Source of the DNA: Herbaspirillum sp. | GTDB lineage: Bacteria; Pseudomonadota; Gammaproteobacteria; Burkholderiales; Burkholderiaceae_D | DNA length: 64,000 bases | Assembly (NCBI RefSeq): GCF_017744395.1 | Contig: NZ_JAGIBI010000001.1 | Coordinates: 930,001-994,000 of the forward strand | Direction of reading: 5' to 3' | Shown: positions 45,088-54,526 of the stretch, one piece after another | Layout of the letters: the number at the start of each line of letters is the position of its first letter | Position numbering within the stretch: the stretch's first letter is position 1 | Notes under the pieces: model-generated | Told to the model about the DNA's origin: nothing | The model's database searches: none | What the model saw: the letters and a program-made list of their open reading frames with translations, nothing else | Translations under genes and position numbers: made by a program

Positions 45088-46040
45088 GTCTTTTGCCCCG
45101 GCTCTTCCGGGCGCGCGTATTCGACGAATACATCGCCGAAATGCGAAGCCCAGCGTCCGCGCACCTTGTCGTATTCCAGCAGCCAGCCGACCAGGGGCGA
45201 TTCCGGTTCGCGCCGGAACAAGGGATAGAACGGCAGGCGTGCCGTGATGCCCAGCGTCTTGACGAAGGAGCGCGCCGACTTGCCGCCGATGCTTTCCCAG
45301 CGCACCGCATGGTTGCCGACACGGTAGCGGCGCTGGCGCATCCACTTGAAACCGGCGCGCGATTGCGGCACTTCCTCGTTGATCCAGGCGGCATCCGACC
45401 ATGCCATCGGATGGCCACGATAGAACAGCTTGCGGAAAAACACCGTATCGCCGCCGCCGGACAAGCCGAATTTGTCATCGAACAAGGGGCGCGGTTCCCC
45501 GGCGATTGCCTGCATGTCGATCAGGAAATTGCAGGAGCAAAACACGAACGGCTTGCCCTCCAGGAACTGCTTCTCCACCGACCAGTAGCGCGCATATTTC
45601 TGCAGGTGCCGGGCCTCGTCCGGAAACACCGGCCGCACCGGCCCGCCCACCACGGCGGCCTGCTGCGCGGCCTGGGTCTTGAGCAGCTCGGCCAGCCATT
45701 GCGGCGACGGCCATTCGTCGTCGTCGATCATCGCCATGAAGCGCACGCCCAGGCGGGCCGCCTCATCGAACACCGCGTTGCGCGCGGCGGAAATGCCGGG
45801 CGTGGTTTCGACCAGGTAGCTGGCGGCGATGCCGCTCCTGGCGGAAAAGGCCGCCACCGACTTACCGACCTCGGGATCGCTGCCGTCGTTGTCGGCGACG
45901 ATGACCGTCGCCGGCCGCCCCAGCGCGGCGACGGAAATCGCAATATGTTCAAGCAGGCGCTCCAGCGACGGGCGGCGCTTGTAGGTGCACAGGCCAATGG
46001 CCAGCGAGGCACTGGGATTCGTGTTGTGGACCGTCGTCAT
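45078..46040 (-). CDS. GT2 family glycosyltransferase
   Basis: A soluble family-2 glycosyltransferase of 320 residues. N-terminal IGLCTYKRRPSLERLLEHIA, nucleotide-binding VIVADNDGSDPEVGKS, and acid cluster MIDDDEWPSPQWLAELL for metal/donor binding; later FLSGGGDTVFF-like acceptor region (GLSGGGDTVFFRKLF). Between the polymerase and flippase genes. Confidence 0.88.
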   Translation of the reverse strand: MTTVHNTNPSASLAIGLCTYKRRPSLERLLEHIAISVAALGRPATVIVADNDGSDPEVGKSVAAFSARSGIAASYLVETTPGISAARNAVFDEAARLGVRFMAMIDDDEWPSPQWLAELLKTQAAQQAAVVGGPVRPVFPDEARHLQKYARYWSVEKQFLEGKPFVFCSCNFLIDMQAIAGEPRPLFDDKFGLSGGGDTVFFRKLFYRGHPMAWSDAAWINEEVPQSRAGFKWMRQRRYRVGNHAVRWESIGGKSARSFVKTLGITARLPFYPLFRREPESPLVGWLLEYDKVRGRWASHFGDVFVEYARPEEPGQKTCR

Positions 46041-46106
46041 GATCAGTCATCTCCATTGGAAAATGGTTGAAGGAAGGATGGGGAGGATTGCGGCCGGTGG
46101 CCGCGC

Positions 46107-47468
46107 TTACCTCTTCATCACCGTTGCGCGATGAGCTTGCGCGGCGCGCTTCCCCTTCCCGGCTGCAGCATCGGCTGCAATACCGGCTGCGGCGCTCTCT
46201 TCTTCCTGCTTCATCGAGAGCGCGCGCAGGAAGATCATCAGGAACCAGCCGAAGCCCGCGATGAACACCTCGTGCGTTTCGACCAGGCCGTGCGCCATGT
46301 TGAAAAATGCGATCCCGGCGCACACCAGGGTCATGCGGTCCTGCCTCAGGAAAGGCGAGACGATGCCCAGATAGATCAGCACGCCGGCAAAGGCGAAGAC
46401 GCCGAAGATCCCGCCATCCCCGAATGCGCCCAGGAAGGCGTTGTGGGGCGTGACGATCGCCCCCAGTTCGGTGAGCCGTATCGCCATCGGCGTCGTCAGT
46501 TCCGACAAGGCCGTATAGGCGCCCGGCCCTTCCCCGAGGAAAGGGGTGTTGAGCATCGAATTGAAGTACAGGGACCAGACGAACGTGCGCCCGGTAAAGG
46601 TGGCATCGCGCCCCAGGGCGGCCAGGATCTCGGGCATCACGAAAAACCCGAATACCAGCATGCAGCCCAGCGCCAGCAGCACCGTCGTCACCCCCAGGGC
46701 GGGCGTGACCTTCGAGCGCAGCAGTTTCACCAGCCCCAGGTAGCCCAGGGTGAGGATGCCGGCCACCAGCGCGCCTTTCGAACCGGATTTCCAGACGCAG
46801 ACCGCGGACAGGAGAATCATCAGCACCGGCCACACCCAGTTCTTCCTGGTGCACATCCCGGCGGAGACCAGGAGGATCAGCGTGGCGATCCATCCCAATT
46901 GGTTCTTGTTGGTGAATACGCCTCGCCAGACCGAGCCTGTCGTCCCGTAATCGACCGCGCCGATCTTGGGCACCAGCACCGACAGCAACACCGACAGCAC
47001 GATCAGGATGACCGACATGCGGAACAGCCACTTCACCGATTGCCGCGCCGGCAGTTCAAACGGGATCACCGCGGCGGCCAATGCGCAAAACGTCCACAGG
47101 ATCAGGCTGCGGATCGACGTGAACGGCGCGATGCCCAGCACGGAAGCGAACAAGCCGACCAGGAAGAACGGCAGGAAAGGCAGCAGCGCCTTGGCCAGGA
47201 AGTCGAAACCGGCCCGCGCGACATGCAGGCACAAGGCCAGCAGCACCAGCAGCCACAACAGGTACTGGAACGGGATGCCCATGGCCTTTTCGTTGATCAT
47301 GGTGTCGACGCCGCCGAAGGTGCTGGCCGGATACAGCCATGCCGAGGAGAACTGCACGATCGACATGACCAGCAGCAAGGTCCAGAACGGCCCTCTGCCG
47401 CGGCTGTGCGTGGCCGCAGCCCGCTCGCGCCGGGGCTTGGCGGCATTGATGGTCTCTGTATGGCTCAT
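46107..47468 (-). CDS. O-antigen ligase/polymerase family protein, probable Wzy
   Basis: Membrane protein that likely polymerises repeat units in the periplasm. The ATG at 47468 overlaps the glycanase stop (ATGA) and gives 453 residues. Ten or more membrane helices. Wzy/ligase hallmark GVFTNKNQLGWIATL in the middle, and a large loop before GEGPGAYTALSELTTPM. The C-terminal tail is Glu/Ala/Lys-rich. In a Wzx/Wzy locus a polymerase is the expected role rather than a lipid A ligase. Confidence 0.85.
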   Translation of the reverse strand: MSHTETINAAKPRRERAAATHSRGRGPFWTLLLVMSIVQFSSAWLYPASTFGGVDTMINEKAMGIPFQYLLWLLVLLALCLHVARAGFDFLAKALLPFLPFFLVGLFASVLGIAPFTSIRSLILWTFCALAAAVIPFELPARQSVKWLFRMSVILIVLSVLLSVLVPKIGAVDYGTTGSVWRGVFTNKNQLGWIATLILLVSAGMCTRKNWVWPVLMILLSAVCVWKSGSKGALVAGILTLGYLGLVKLLRSKVTPALGVTTVLLALGCMLVFGFFVMPEILAALGRDATFTGRTFVWSLYFNSMLNTPFLGEGPGAYTALSELTTPMAIRLTELGAIVTPHNAFLGAFGDGGIFGVFAFAGVLIYLGIVSPFLRQDRMTLVCAGIAFFNMAHGLVETHEVFIAGFGWFLMIFLRALSMKQEEESAAAGIAADAAAGKGKRAAQAHRATVMKR

Positions 47469-48475
47469 TGTCCCTGGCATGTCATCACTCCATTGGCCGC
47501 CGTAGTGCAGGCGGCCGGGTCACCCATCGTGTAGGCGGCGATATGCTTCACGTCGAACTTGACCGGCATCGGCGCATCGGGCGTCGCCATGCCGACCCAA
47601 CTGCCGCCGACGGCCAGATTGACGATCATGTACATCGGCCGGTCGAATCCCGGCGGCGTGGAAATCTGCGCCACCGGCTTGCGGTCGATGTAGTACACGA
47701 TGCGCTCCGGCGTCCACAGCGCGCCATAGGTATGGAATTCGTTGCCGAACCCGGCCAGCGCGGTGCGGCAGCCGGATGCCTTCAACTGGCCGCCGGGTTC
47801 CTTCCAGTGGACGGTCGAGACGATCTTGTCCGGCACATGGCCGGGCGCTTCCATGATGTCCAGTTCAGGCGGCCAGCTCTTGTCCCAGGGGAGCATCCAG
47901 AAGGCGGGCAGCAGGTTCTTTCCTTCCGGGACCTTGCCGCGCATTTCGAAATACCCGTACAGCTGCAGGAAGGATTTGCGCGTGGTCAGCAAGCCCGACG
48001 TAAACAGGAACCCCGGCAAGGCATTGGCCAGCTCCGCCGGGACGCGGTCGGCCGTGATGGTCAAGCCGTTGCCGGCGCGGAAAGGATTCAGGCGCAACGG
48101 GATGGGGGCCGTCCCCTTGTAATTCTGGTCGACATAGATCTGCTGCTCGTGCGCAGCCGGCGCGGTGCGCTTGACCACCCAGTCGTAACCCAGCCAGCGC
48201 TGGTTCGCGTCGTCATAGCCACCGTCGTAATGGGGAGTCCAGCGGCCCGAGTCCAGGTCCAGTTTGGCGAAATCGTCGAAGAAGGTGCGCCGCAGCGACA
48301 CCGTCGCGCCGCCTGTTGCGGACACGGGGACGCAGCCCGGTACGGCGGCCTGGGTCGGCACCGGCAGGCTGATGGCTTGCTGCGCCTGGCCGGGAGCGGC
48401 CTCGAACAAGGCGACGCATGCCGCGAATGCGGTGCCGGCAGGATGCATACGGAAGAAAAGGGTAAATGGTTTCAT
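47465..48475 (-). CDS. Secreted GH16 family glycosyl hydrolase
   Basis: A periplasmic or extracellular beta-glycanase. The start at 48475 (336 residues) gives a signal peptide ending GQAQ; an upstream ATG at 48505 lacks this. The catalytic signature is WPPELDIMEAPG, with Glu204 as nucleophile, Asp206, and Glu209 as acid/base. Trp-rich substrate cleft: LLPAFWMLPWDKSWP; C-terminal MYMIVNLAVGGSWVG. Its place inside the locus suggests trimming or transglycosylation of the same polymer, as with other EPS-encoded lyases/glycanases. Confidence 0.9.
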   Translation of the reverse strand: MKPFTLFFRMHPAGTAFAACVALFEAAPGQAQQAISLPVPTQAAVPGCVPVSATGGATVSLRRTFFDDFAKLDLDSGRWTPHYDGGYDDANQRWLGYDWVVKRTAPAAHEQQIYVDQNYKGTAPIPLRLNPFRAGNGLTITADRVPAELANALPGFLFTSGLLTTRKSFLQLYGYFEMRGKVPEGKNLLPAFWMLPWDKSWPPELDIMEAPGHVPDKIVSTVHWKEPGGQLKASGCRTALAGFGNEFHTYGALWTPERIVYYIDRKPVAQISTPPGFDRPMYMIVNLAVGGSWVGMATPDAPMPVKFDVKHIAAYTMGDPAACTTAANGVMTCQGQ

Positions 48476-48491
48476 GGAAAAGTCCGTCCAT

Positions 48492-49601
48492 TCATGGCGC
48501 TTCATGTTGATCTTGTCTGATCGCCGCCTGCCGGCGGATTTGCCCGCCCTGCCGCTGCGTCAGCCTTCGGTTTAGATATCGGGTCATCGGTTTTTCAATC
48601 AAAACGTGAGTTGCGCAACCGACGAGCAAAGAAAAGACGCAACTCAGTGCCACATAGAGATAAGGATCGCCAAGCCCGCTCCGCTTCCAGAACACCGCCA
48701 CCAGGTTCAGCGCAAAAGGGTGAGAGAGATACAGGGCATACGAGGCATCGCCCAGGAACACCAGCGGCTTGCCGATTCCTGTCGCATGCGGCGGCTGTTC
48801 GGGCAATACCGCGCCGGCGCAGATCGCCAGCGCCGGCAGCCCCATCCACAGGAAACGCACCGCCCAGTGGTGGTTGGCGATGCCCATTTGCATCAGCGCG
48901 AACATGGCCGCGAACCCCGCGGCGATGAGCGCGACCGAGGCCGCCGTGGAACAACGCGCGCCCTTTTCCCGCGCCATCGCCAGGCCGATGCCGAGCAGGA
49001 ATTCCAGCATGATCGGATTGCTCCAGAACGACATCGGCAGGCTGGCAAACGTATCGAACAGACCGAGGACGGCAAGGCCGCCGATGGCCACCGCCACGAA
49101 CAGCAGGCCGGCCCTGCGCGAAAACAGCAAGGCCAGCGCGAACACCACATAGAAGAAGAATTCGTAATTCAGGGTCCAGCCCAGCATCAGCATTGGATAA
49201 GGCTTGCCATACGGATTGGCGTACGGCAGGAACACCAGCGAAGCCAGGATATGGTCCAGCGACATCAGCGGATGCTGGATATGGTCCGAAAAAATGAAGG
49301 CGGCCACCACCATGGCCGCGGTAAACAGCCAGTACGGCGGGACGATGCGCACCAGGCGCCGGGTGAAGAACTTCCCGGCGGCGCCGGCGCGGCCGAAGTC
49401 GCCGCTGGAGATGGAATACATGATGAAGCCGCTGATGACGAAGAAGATATCCACCCCGCCCGCCAGGTAAATGCCGTTCCAGGGAACGTAATCCGCGCCG
49501 ACGAAGCGCATGTTCCCCGCCTGGTGCTGCACATGGCTGAGCAGCACCATGGCGGCGGCAAGGAAACGCAGGATTTGCAGGTTGGGAAGCATCGTCTTCA
49601 T
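48492..49601 (-). CDS. Membrane acyltransferase (Acyltransferase_3 family)
   Basis: An OafA-like integral-membrane O-acyltransferase that probably adds acetyl or succinyl groups. The start at 49601 (369 residues) is chosen; ATG at 49607 is possible. Seen: NLQILRFLAAAMVLLSHVQH with the catalytic His, VDIFFVISGFIMYSIS, FTRRLVRIVPPYW and a late ASYALYLSHPFAL. About ten helices. First of three adjacent membrane acyltransferases. Confidence 0.9.
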   Translation of the reverse strand: MKTMLPNLQILRFLAAAMVLLSHVQHQAGNMRFVGADYVPWNGIYLAGGVDIFFVISGFIMYSISSGDFGRAGAAGKFFTRRLVRIVPPYWLFTAAMVVAAFIFSDHIQHPLMSLDHILASLVFLPYANPYGKPYPMLMLGWTLNYEFFFYVVFALALLFSRRAGLLFVAVAIGGLAVLGLFDTFASLPMSFWSNPIMLEFLLGIGLAMAREKGARCSTAASVALIAAGFAAMFALMQMGIANHHWAVRFLWMGLPALAICAGAVLPEQPPHATGIGKPLVFLGDASYALYLSHPFALNLVAVFWKRSGLGDPYLYVALSCVFSLLVGCATHVLIEKPMTRYLNRRLTQRQGGQIRRQAAIRQDQHEAP

Positions 49602-49623
49602 TTGCATCGCTTTCGGTATCGGC

Positions 49624-50793
49624 TCAGGCTCGCGCCACGGCATCGCTTCGTTTCATCAGCCAGCGGCGGGCCGGTTCTTCCAGCCAGCGCCAGGCGACAT
49701 ATCCCAACGCCAGCGCCAGCACGACGCCGGCCAGCCACAAGCCGAAGGAGACGGCCAGCCCGGCGTTGAGTTCGGCATGCAGGTAGCGGGACGCCGCGCG
49801 CAGCGTCGCCTCCACGAAAAACATCTCCACCAGGGCATGCGTCATGTACAGGCTGTACGAGATCTTTCCCAGGAACAGCAGCGGCTTGCTGCGCAGGAGC
49901 GACTGGAACCAGTTCTTCGACAAGGCCGACAGCACCAGGCAAGGCGCCAGCAGCACCGCCGCCGGCGCCGCATCGGAGCACAGCAGCGCGACGGTGGCCG
50001 CCACGCACACGGCCGCCGCGCCGCCGCGCCACCGGATACGGTTCAGGTGGTGCAGGCGGTACAGCAGCATGCCGCCGAAGAACAGGGGAATCGCCCGCGC
50101 CAGTAGGACGACTCCATTGGTCGGGTAACGCTCCGACGGGGCATCCATCAGATACACGGCGAACGGGATCAAGGTGCAGCACGCCAGCAGCAGTACCGCC
50201 CTGGCTCCCGCGGCGCGGCGCGCGAGCAGCCACATCGCCGGGAACAGCAGGTAGGCGTGCCATTCCGCGCTGATCGACCAGGCCGGATAATTCCATGAGC
50301 GGTATTCCACCCAGGGACCGTGCAGCATCAGCAGCGATGCCGCGAATGCGCCGAGGCTGTACCGACCGTGCCAGGAAAACAGCCCGGCCGTATGCGCAAG
50401 AAACGGCAGCATCACGATCAGCATGAGCGTCAGCGCCGCCAGATGGACCGGATACAACCTGGCGAAGCGGGCCCGCATGAACAGCCGGAACGTGGCCAGC
50501 GATGGCCGCTCCTCGAAGGTTTTCCCGTAGACGTGCATCATCACGAATCCGCTCATCAGGAAAAACACATCCACCGCATACCACGCCTGGGTGAGGATCG
50601 CCGCATGCCCGGCAAATGCCGCATGCACCAGCGGCAGCGGCCCATACATGTGGTACGAGACCACCAGCAAGGCAAGGATGCCGCGCAGCCCGTCCAGCTC
50701 ATGCAGGCGCATCACCGACGGATGCGCGGCCATCGGCGCCGCCAGACGGCCGCTAACGGAACGCATCGCCACCTGGGGCTGAACCTGTTCCAT
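49624..50793 (-). CDS. Membrane acyltransferase (Acyltransferase_3 family)
   Basis: A second OafA-like acyltransferase of 389 residues. The ATG at 50793 shares one base with the upstream stop (TGATG). Seen: LHELDGLRGILALLVVSYHM with catalytic His, AVDVFFLMSGFVMMHVYGK, FARLYPVHLAALTL and ISYSLYMTHALVEM. Distinct in sequence from its neighbours, so probably a different site or acyl group. Confidence 0.92.
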   Translation of the reverse strand: MEQVQPQVAMRSVSGRLAAPMAAHPSVMRLHELDGLRGILALLVVSYHMYGPLPLVHAAFAGHAAILTQAWYAVDVFFLMSGFVMMHVYGKTFEERPSLATFRLFMRARFARLYPVHLAALTLMLIVMLPFLAHTAGLFSWHGRYSLGAFAASLLMLHGPWVEYRSWNYPAWSISAEWHAYLLFPAMWLLARRAAGARAVLLLACCTLIPFAVYLMDAPSERYPTNGVVLLARAIPLFFGGMLLYRLHHLNRIRWRGGAAAVCVAATVALLCSDAAPAAVLLAPCLVLSALSKNWFQSLLRSKPLLFLGKISYSLYMTHALVEMFFVEATLRAASRYLHAELNAGLAVSFGLWLAGVVLALALGYVAWRWLEEPARRWLMKRSDAVARA

Positions 50794-52829
50794 CACTGCC
50801 CTCCTTCGATAACCGGGGCAATGGCGCGACGCCAGAGCGGCTTCATCAGGATCGCCCCGGAACGCGACAGGTGGTTGTCGTCGGCATACATCAGCACGCC
50901 GTCGCGCGCCACGGCGCAGGACTTGTCGCCGCACATGGCCGCACCGACATCGATGACCTCGAACGCGGCCGGCGACACTTGCGCCAGGCGCCGGAAAGCC
51001 TCGCGCAAGTCGCGCTGGCGGCGCTCGTGCTCGTCCCGCGCCAGTTCCACTGAACGCGGCCAGCCGAAGGTGCGTTGCAGCGCCATCGCCCGCGGGACGT
51101 CATAGCGCTGCTCGGGAATGTAGGCCAGCACGGTGATGCGGCGGCCCTCCAGGGCATGCAAGGTACGCAGCATTCCGCGCTGGAATACCTGGCGGTTTTC
51201 CGCATACCCGGTCTGCCGCGTTTCGTCGTCGCGCAGGAACCAGCCATCCTGCGCGAATTGGCCGAAGCGCGTGCCCAGCAAGGCCGAGGTCCAGCGCGCG
51301 GCGATCACCACATTCCCGATCTCGGGATGCCGGGCGAGCAGCTTCAGCGTCGCATCGGCCACGCCGTCGCAGGAATGGTTGTCGGACTGCCGCACGCCGG
51401 CCAGCGGGAAGCAGCCGCTGTGCGTGAGCAGCAGGCCACGTTTGCCGGCATCCCTGGCTGCCTGGTCGACGCCAGCCGCCAACGCATCGCCGAAACTGTC
51501 GCCCAGCAAGGCGAACGACAACGGCGCATCGGGCGCGCCGATGGTGCATGCGTCGCCTGCCGCCAAGCGTTGGCGCGAAGGGCTGTCGCAACGGCTGCGC
51601 ATGGGGTTGGTATCGAATGCGACGGCCGCATATTGCTGCGCCTCGGGGGAGAAACGCCCCGGCATGCCGTCCATGACATGGATGCCCACGGCGAAAGCGA
51701 TGCCTGCCGCGGTGACGCCCGCCGTCACGCCAAAAATCCGGGAACGGCTCAGGGCGATAAGCTTGGCGTCGCGCCAGGGCTGTTCGATCCATTTCCAGCT
51801 GGCCCAGGCCAGGACATAGGCAAGTGCAAGGTAAAGCGGCACTTCCCAGCCACGCAGCTTGCGCAGCAGCACATACTGCGCCACCACGATCAGCGGCCAG
51901 TGCCACAGGTAAAGCGAATAGGAAATGCGGCCGGTGAACACCATCGGGCGGGTCGACAGCAAAGCGTTGGCGCCCGCACTGCCGCCCTGCCCGGCATGAA
52001 TCAGCAGCGCCGCCCCCAGGCATGGCAGGAGCGCCCGCTCGCCGGGGAACACGTCATGCGGCGAAAACAGGAAGACCGCCGCCAGCATCGCGGCCAAGCC
52101 GACGCAACCGAGCAGCGTGCGCAATGCCGCGCTGCGCGCCGGCGGCACCGCGCCCGATGCCAGCAAGGCTCCGGCCAGCAATTCCCATACCCGGTCGAAC
52201 GGCAGGTAGAACGCCGCGGTCGGGGCCGCGCGCGCCTGCCACACCGAAAACGCGAAAGATGCCAACGCCAGCGCCGCCAGCACGCCCGCCAGATGGCGCC
52301 GCGCATGGCGCCACAGCAATAGCGCCAGCAAGGGGAACAACAGGTAATACTGCTCCTCCACCGCCAGCGACCAGGTATGCAGCAACGGCTTGGTCTCCGC
52401 CAGCGGGTCGAAATAGCCGCTCTTCAGATAGAAATAAATGTTCGACGAAAACAGCACCGTCGCCCCCACGCTCTGCGCGAAGAGCTTGAAATCCATCGGC
52501 ACGAAGGCCACCGCGCAAAGCCCCGCCGTCAGGAGCGCCATGACGACCAGCGCCGGCTGGATACGGCGGATGCGGCGCTCATAGAAGCGGCCCAGCGAAA
52601 ACTTCCCGGTTTCCAGGTCGTGGAAAATGATGGTCGAGATCAGGTAGCCGGAAATCACGAAAAAGATATCCACCCCGACGAATCCGCCCGGCACCGCGCC
52701 GATACCCGCGTGGTAAAGCACCACCGACAGCACGGCGACCGCGCGCAAGCCATCGATGTCGCGGCGATAGGCCAGCGGCTTCACCTGCGTTGCGACCGGA
52801 ATCGGCTGATGGAGGTTGTCGAAAGGCAT
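50793..52829 (-). CDS. Acyltransferase with C-terminal SGNH domain (OafA/YrhL type)
   Basis: A polysaccharide O-acetyltransferase of 678 residues with two domains. The N-terminal membrane domain (about 1-370) has RRDIDGLRAVAVLSVVLYHA and GVDIFFVISGYLISTIIF, then FYERRIRRIQPALV. The periplasmic SGNH domain (about 410-678) has block I SFALLGDSFGDALAAG with the Ser nucleophile and C-terminal DDNHLSRSGA with the Asp-His pair. This layout is known in O-antigen and peptidoglycan acetyltransferases. Three bases after the hexapeptide transferase. Confidence 0.94.
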   Translation of the reverse strand: MPFDNLHQPIPVATQVKPLAYRRDIDGLRAVAVLSVVLYHAGIGAVPGGFVGVDIFFVISGYLISTIIFHDLETGKFSLGRFYERRIRRIQPALVVMALLTAGLCAVAFVPMDFKLFAQSVGATVLFSSNIYFYLKSGYFDPLAETKPLLHTWSLAVEEQYYLLFPLLALLLWRHARRHLAGVLAALALASFAFSVWQARAAPTAAFYLPFDRVWELLAGALLASGAVPPARSAALRTLLGCVGLAAMLAAVFLFSPHDVFPGERALLPCLGAALLIHAGQGGSAGANALLSTRPMVFTGRISYSLYLWHWPLIVVAQYVLLRKLRGWEVPLYLALAYVLAWASWKWIEQPWRDAKLIALSRSRIFGVTAGVTAAGIAFAVGIHVMDGMPGRFSPEAQQYAAVAFDTNPMRSRCDSPSRQRLAAGDACTIGAPDAPLSFALLGDSFGDALAAGVDQAARDAGKRGLLLTHSGCFPLAGVRQSDNHSCDGVADATLKLLARHPEIGNVVIAARWTSALLGTRFGQFAQDGWFLRDDETRQTGYAENRQVFQRGMLRTLHALEGRRITVLAYIPEQRYDVPRAMALQRTFGWPRSVELARDEHERRQRDLREAFRRLAQVSPAAFEVIDVGAAMCGDKSCAVARDGVLMYADDNHLSRSGAILMKPLWRRAIAPVIEGGQ

Positions 52830-52832
52830 GCT

Positions 52833-53552
52833 TCATGCCTCCCAGGTCTTGGTGAACGTATGCTTGTCGTCCTCGGCCCGCGCCTTGATGACGCGGGCCG
52901 GCACGCCGCCGACGATGACCCGGTCGTCCGGGATGCGCTTGGTGACCACCGCGCCCATGGCCACGATCACCTTGTCCCCCACGCCGCTGCCCGGCGCGAA
53001 ACGCACCGCCGACCCGAGGAAGGATTCGCCGCCGATGGCGATATCGCGGTTCATGGTGCCGGCGCCGTGGGTCAGGAACTGGGAGCCGAAGCCGGCCACC
53101 CAGGTGTCGTCGCCGATCCGGATCTCGCCCAGCACATCGAACAGGTGTGATTCGTTGATCAGGCAGTCGTTGCCGACGATGAAGCGCCGGGCGTAGTTCA
53201 TATGGCTGACGTTGCCATGCGCGGCGCCGTCGCCGCATTCGATCTTGTTGTAGCGGCCGATGAAGGCGCGGTCGCCCAGGCGCACCGAGATCGGACCGAT
53301 GAAGGTGGTGCCGCGCCGGATCGTCACACCGGCGCCGGCCTCGAAGCTGTCGACGGCGATCTGCACCTGCCATCCCAGGCGCGTCCCGGCGCCGAAGCGG
53401 TAGCCCAGCAGCCACACATAACCCAGCTTGCGCCAGCCGCCCAGCGGCAGGTGCGCGATAGCCAGGGCCAGCAGGCGACGCAGCCTGACATTGCCTACCC
53501 GCGCCGGGCGCGCTTGCTCCCGGGTGAAAACCAGGTCCTGTTCGCTCCTCAT
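52833..53552 (-). CDS. Hexapeptide-repeat acyltransferase
   Basis: A left-handed beta-helix acetyltransferase acting in the cytoplasm on a sugar nucleotide or lipid-linked sugar. The ATG at 53552 overlaps the previous stop (ATGA), giving 239 residues. Seen: a basic N-terminus, isoleucine/valine-rich hexapeptide rungs (e.g. GDRAFIGRYNKIECG, IAIGGESFLGSAVRFAPGSG) and the closing KRIPDDRVIVGGVPARVIKA. Fourth acyltransferase in a row. Confidence 0.9.
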   Translation of the reverse strand: MRSEQDLVFTREQARPARVGNVRLRRLLALAIAHLPLGGWRKLGYVWLLGYRFGAGTRLGWQVQIAVDSFEAGAGVTIRRGTTFIGPISVRLGDRAFIGRYNKIECGDGAAHGNVSHMNYARRFIVGNDCLINESHLFDVLGEIRIGDDTWVAGFGSQFLTHGAGTMNRDIAIGGESFLGSAVRFAPGSGVGDKVIVAMGAVVTKRIPDDRVIVGGVPARVIKARAEDDKHTFTKTWEA

Positions 53553-54466
53553 GCCCGCGCCCCTTGCATCCGGATCACCTGCGCCAGCGTCTGCTTGCGC
53601 TTGTCCAGGCTCATCGGAATGGTTGACTGGATATGCAGGGCGACATGCTGCGGCAGGACATTGCCGGCCATCGCTTCGGCCTTGAAGCCGGCCTCCGGGG
53701 TCCAGTACGAGCAGGTCAGGCCGGCCGGATCGAATGCGTGGCGATGTTCCTGCCGCGACAGCAGGGTTTCGACGAAGACGCCGTAGAGGATGTATTCGGA
53801 AATGTCGCGCTTGCGCGCCAGCGCCAGCATCCAGTGCTCGCCGGCGACTTCGGTGATGCGTTCCTGCAGCCTGGCCAGGACGTCGCGCCGCCAGCAGATC
53901 AGTTGCCCGATGTAATTGGACAAGGCGCCGTCGAAACCCCTGGCGCCGATCAGCTCTAGGGCATTGCGGTGCCAGGCGATGTGCGAAGCCATGCCCGCAT
54001 GGATGGGCTTTTGCGTCAGCTTCAGGGCGCCGTCGATGTACAGGTCGCCGGCGGCCAGCTCGCGGAACAGGAACACGTCGCTGTCGACGAACACCATCAC
54101 CTCGGCATCCGTATAGTCGGGCGCGGCCAGCTTGACCAGTTGCTGCACCAGCCAGCCGCTCAGGCGGCCGACGCCGGGCTTGTACCACTGCTCCTTGAAG
54201 CGGCGGTCGACCAGGCCGGGGATATGCAGCCGCTTGGGCAGCGGCAGCCTGAAGAAGCCGTGCGGCTTGAGCACGGATTCCTTGGACATGACGATGCGCC
54301 GTCCCGAGCTCAGCACCGAGAACATCTCCAGGTCGGACTCCGGCACGATCAGGATGTGCCGGAACGGGATCGAGCAATGCGCATCGAGGCTCGTGCTGAG
54401 GTCCTTGACGTATTCAAAGTCGTTACGGTAGGACGGCGTAACGATGGCAATGGATGGATGGGACAT
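53549..54466 (-). CDS. Glycosyltransferase-like protein (DUF6492 type)
   Basis: A putative GT-A-like glycosyltransferase of 305 residues. N-terminal SIAIVTPSYRNDFEYVKDLS and central metal-binding VMVFVDSDVFLFREL, with a Trp/His-rich acceptor part (GEHWMLALARKRDISEYILY, SYWTPEAGF). It resembles family DUF6492 found in surface polysaccharide loci; that assignment is from memory of the motif pattern. Confidence 0.75.
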   Translation of the reverse strand: MSHPSIAIVTPSYRNDFEYVKDLSTSLDAHCSIPFRHILIVPESDLEMFSVLSSGRRIVMSKESVLKPHGFFRLPLPKRLHIPGLVDRRFKEQWYKPGVGRLSGWLVQQLVKLAAPDYTDAEVMVFVDSDVFLFRELAAGDLYIDGALKLTQKPIHAGMASHIAWHRNALELIGARGFDGALSNYIGQLICWRRDVLARLQERITEVAGEHWMLALARKRDISEYILYGVFVETLLSRQEHRHAFDPAGLTCSYWTPEAGFKAEAMAGNVLPQHVALHIQSTIPMSLDKRKQTLAQVIRMQGARA

Positions 54467-54526
54467 CGGATGCGGCCCTCTGGTAAGAAAAATGGATAGG
54501 CTGGTTCCGGATCGGCCGGCCCTGCT

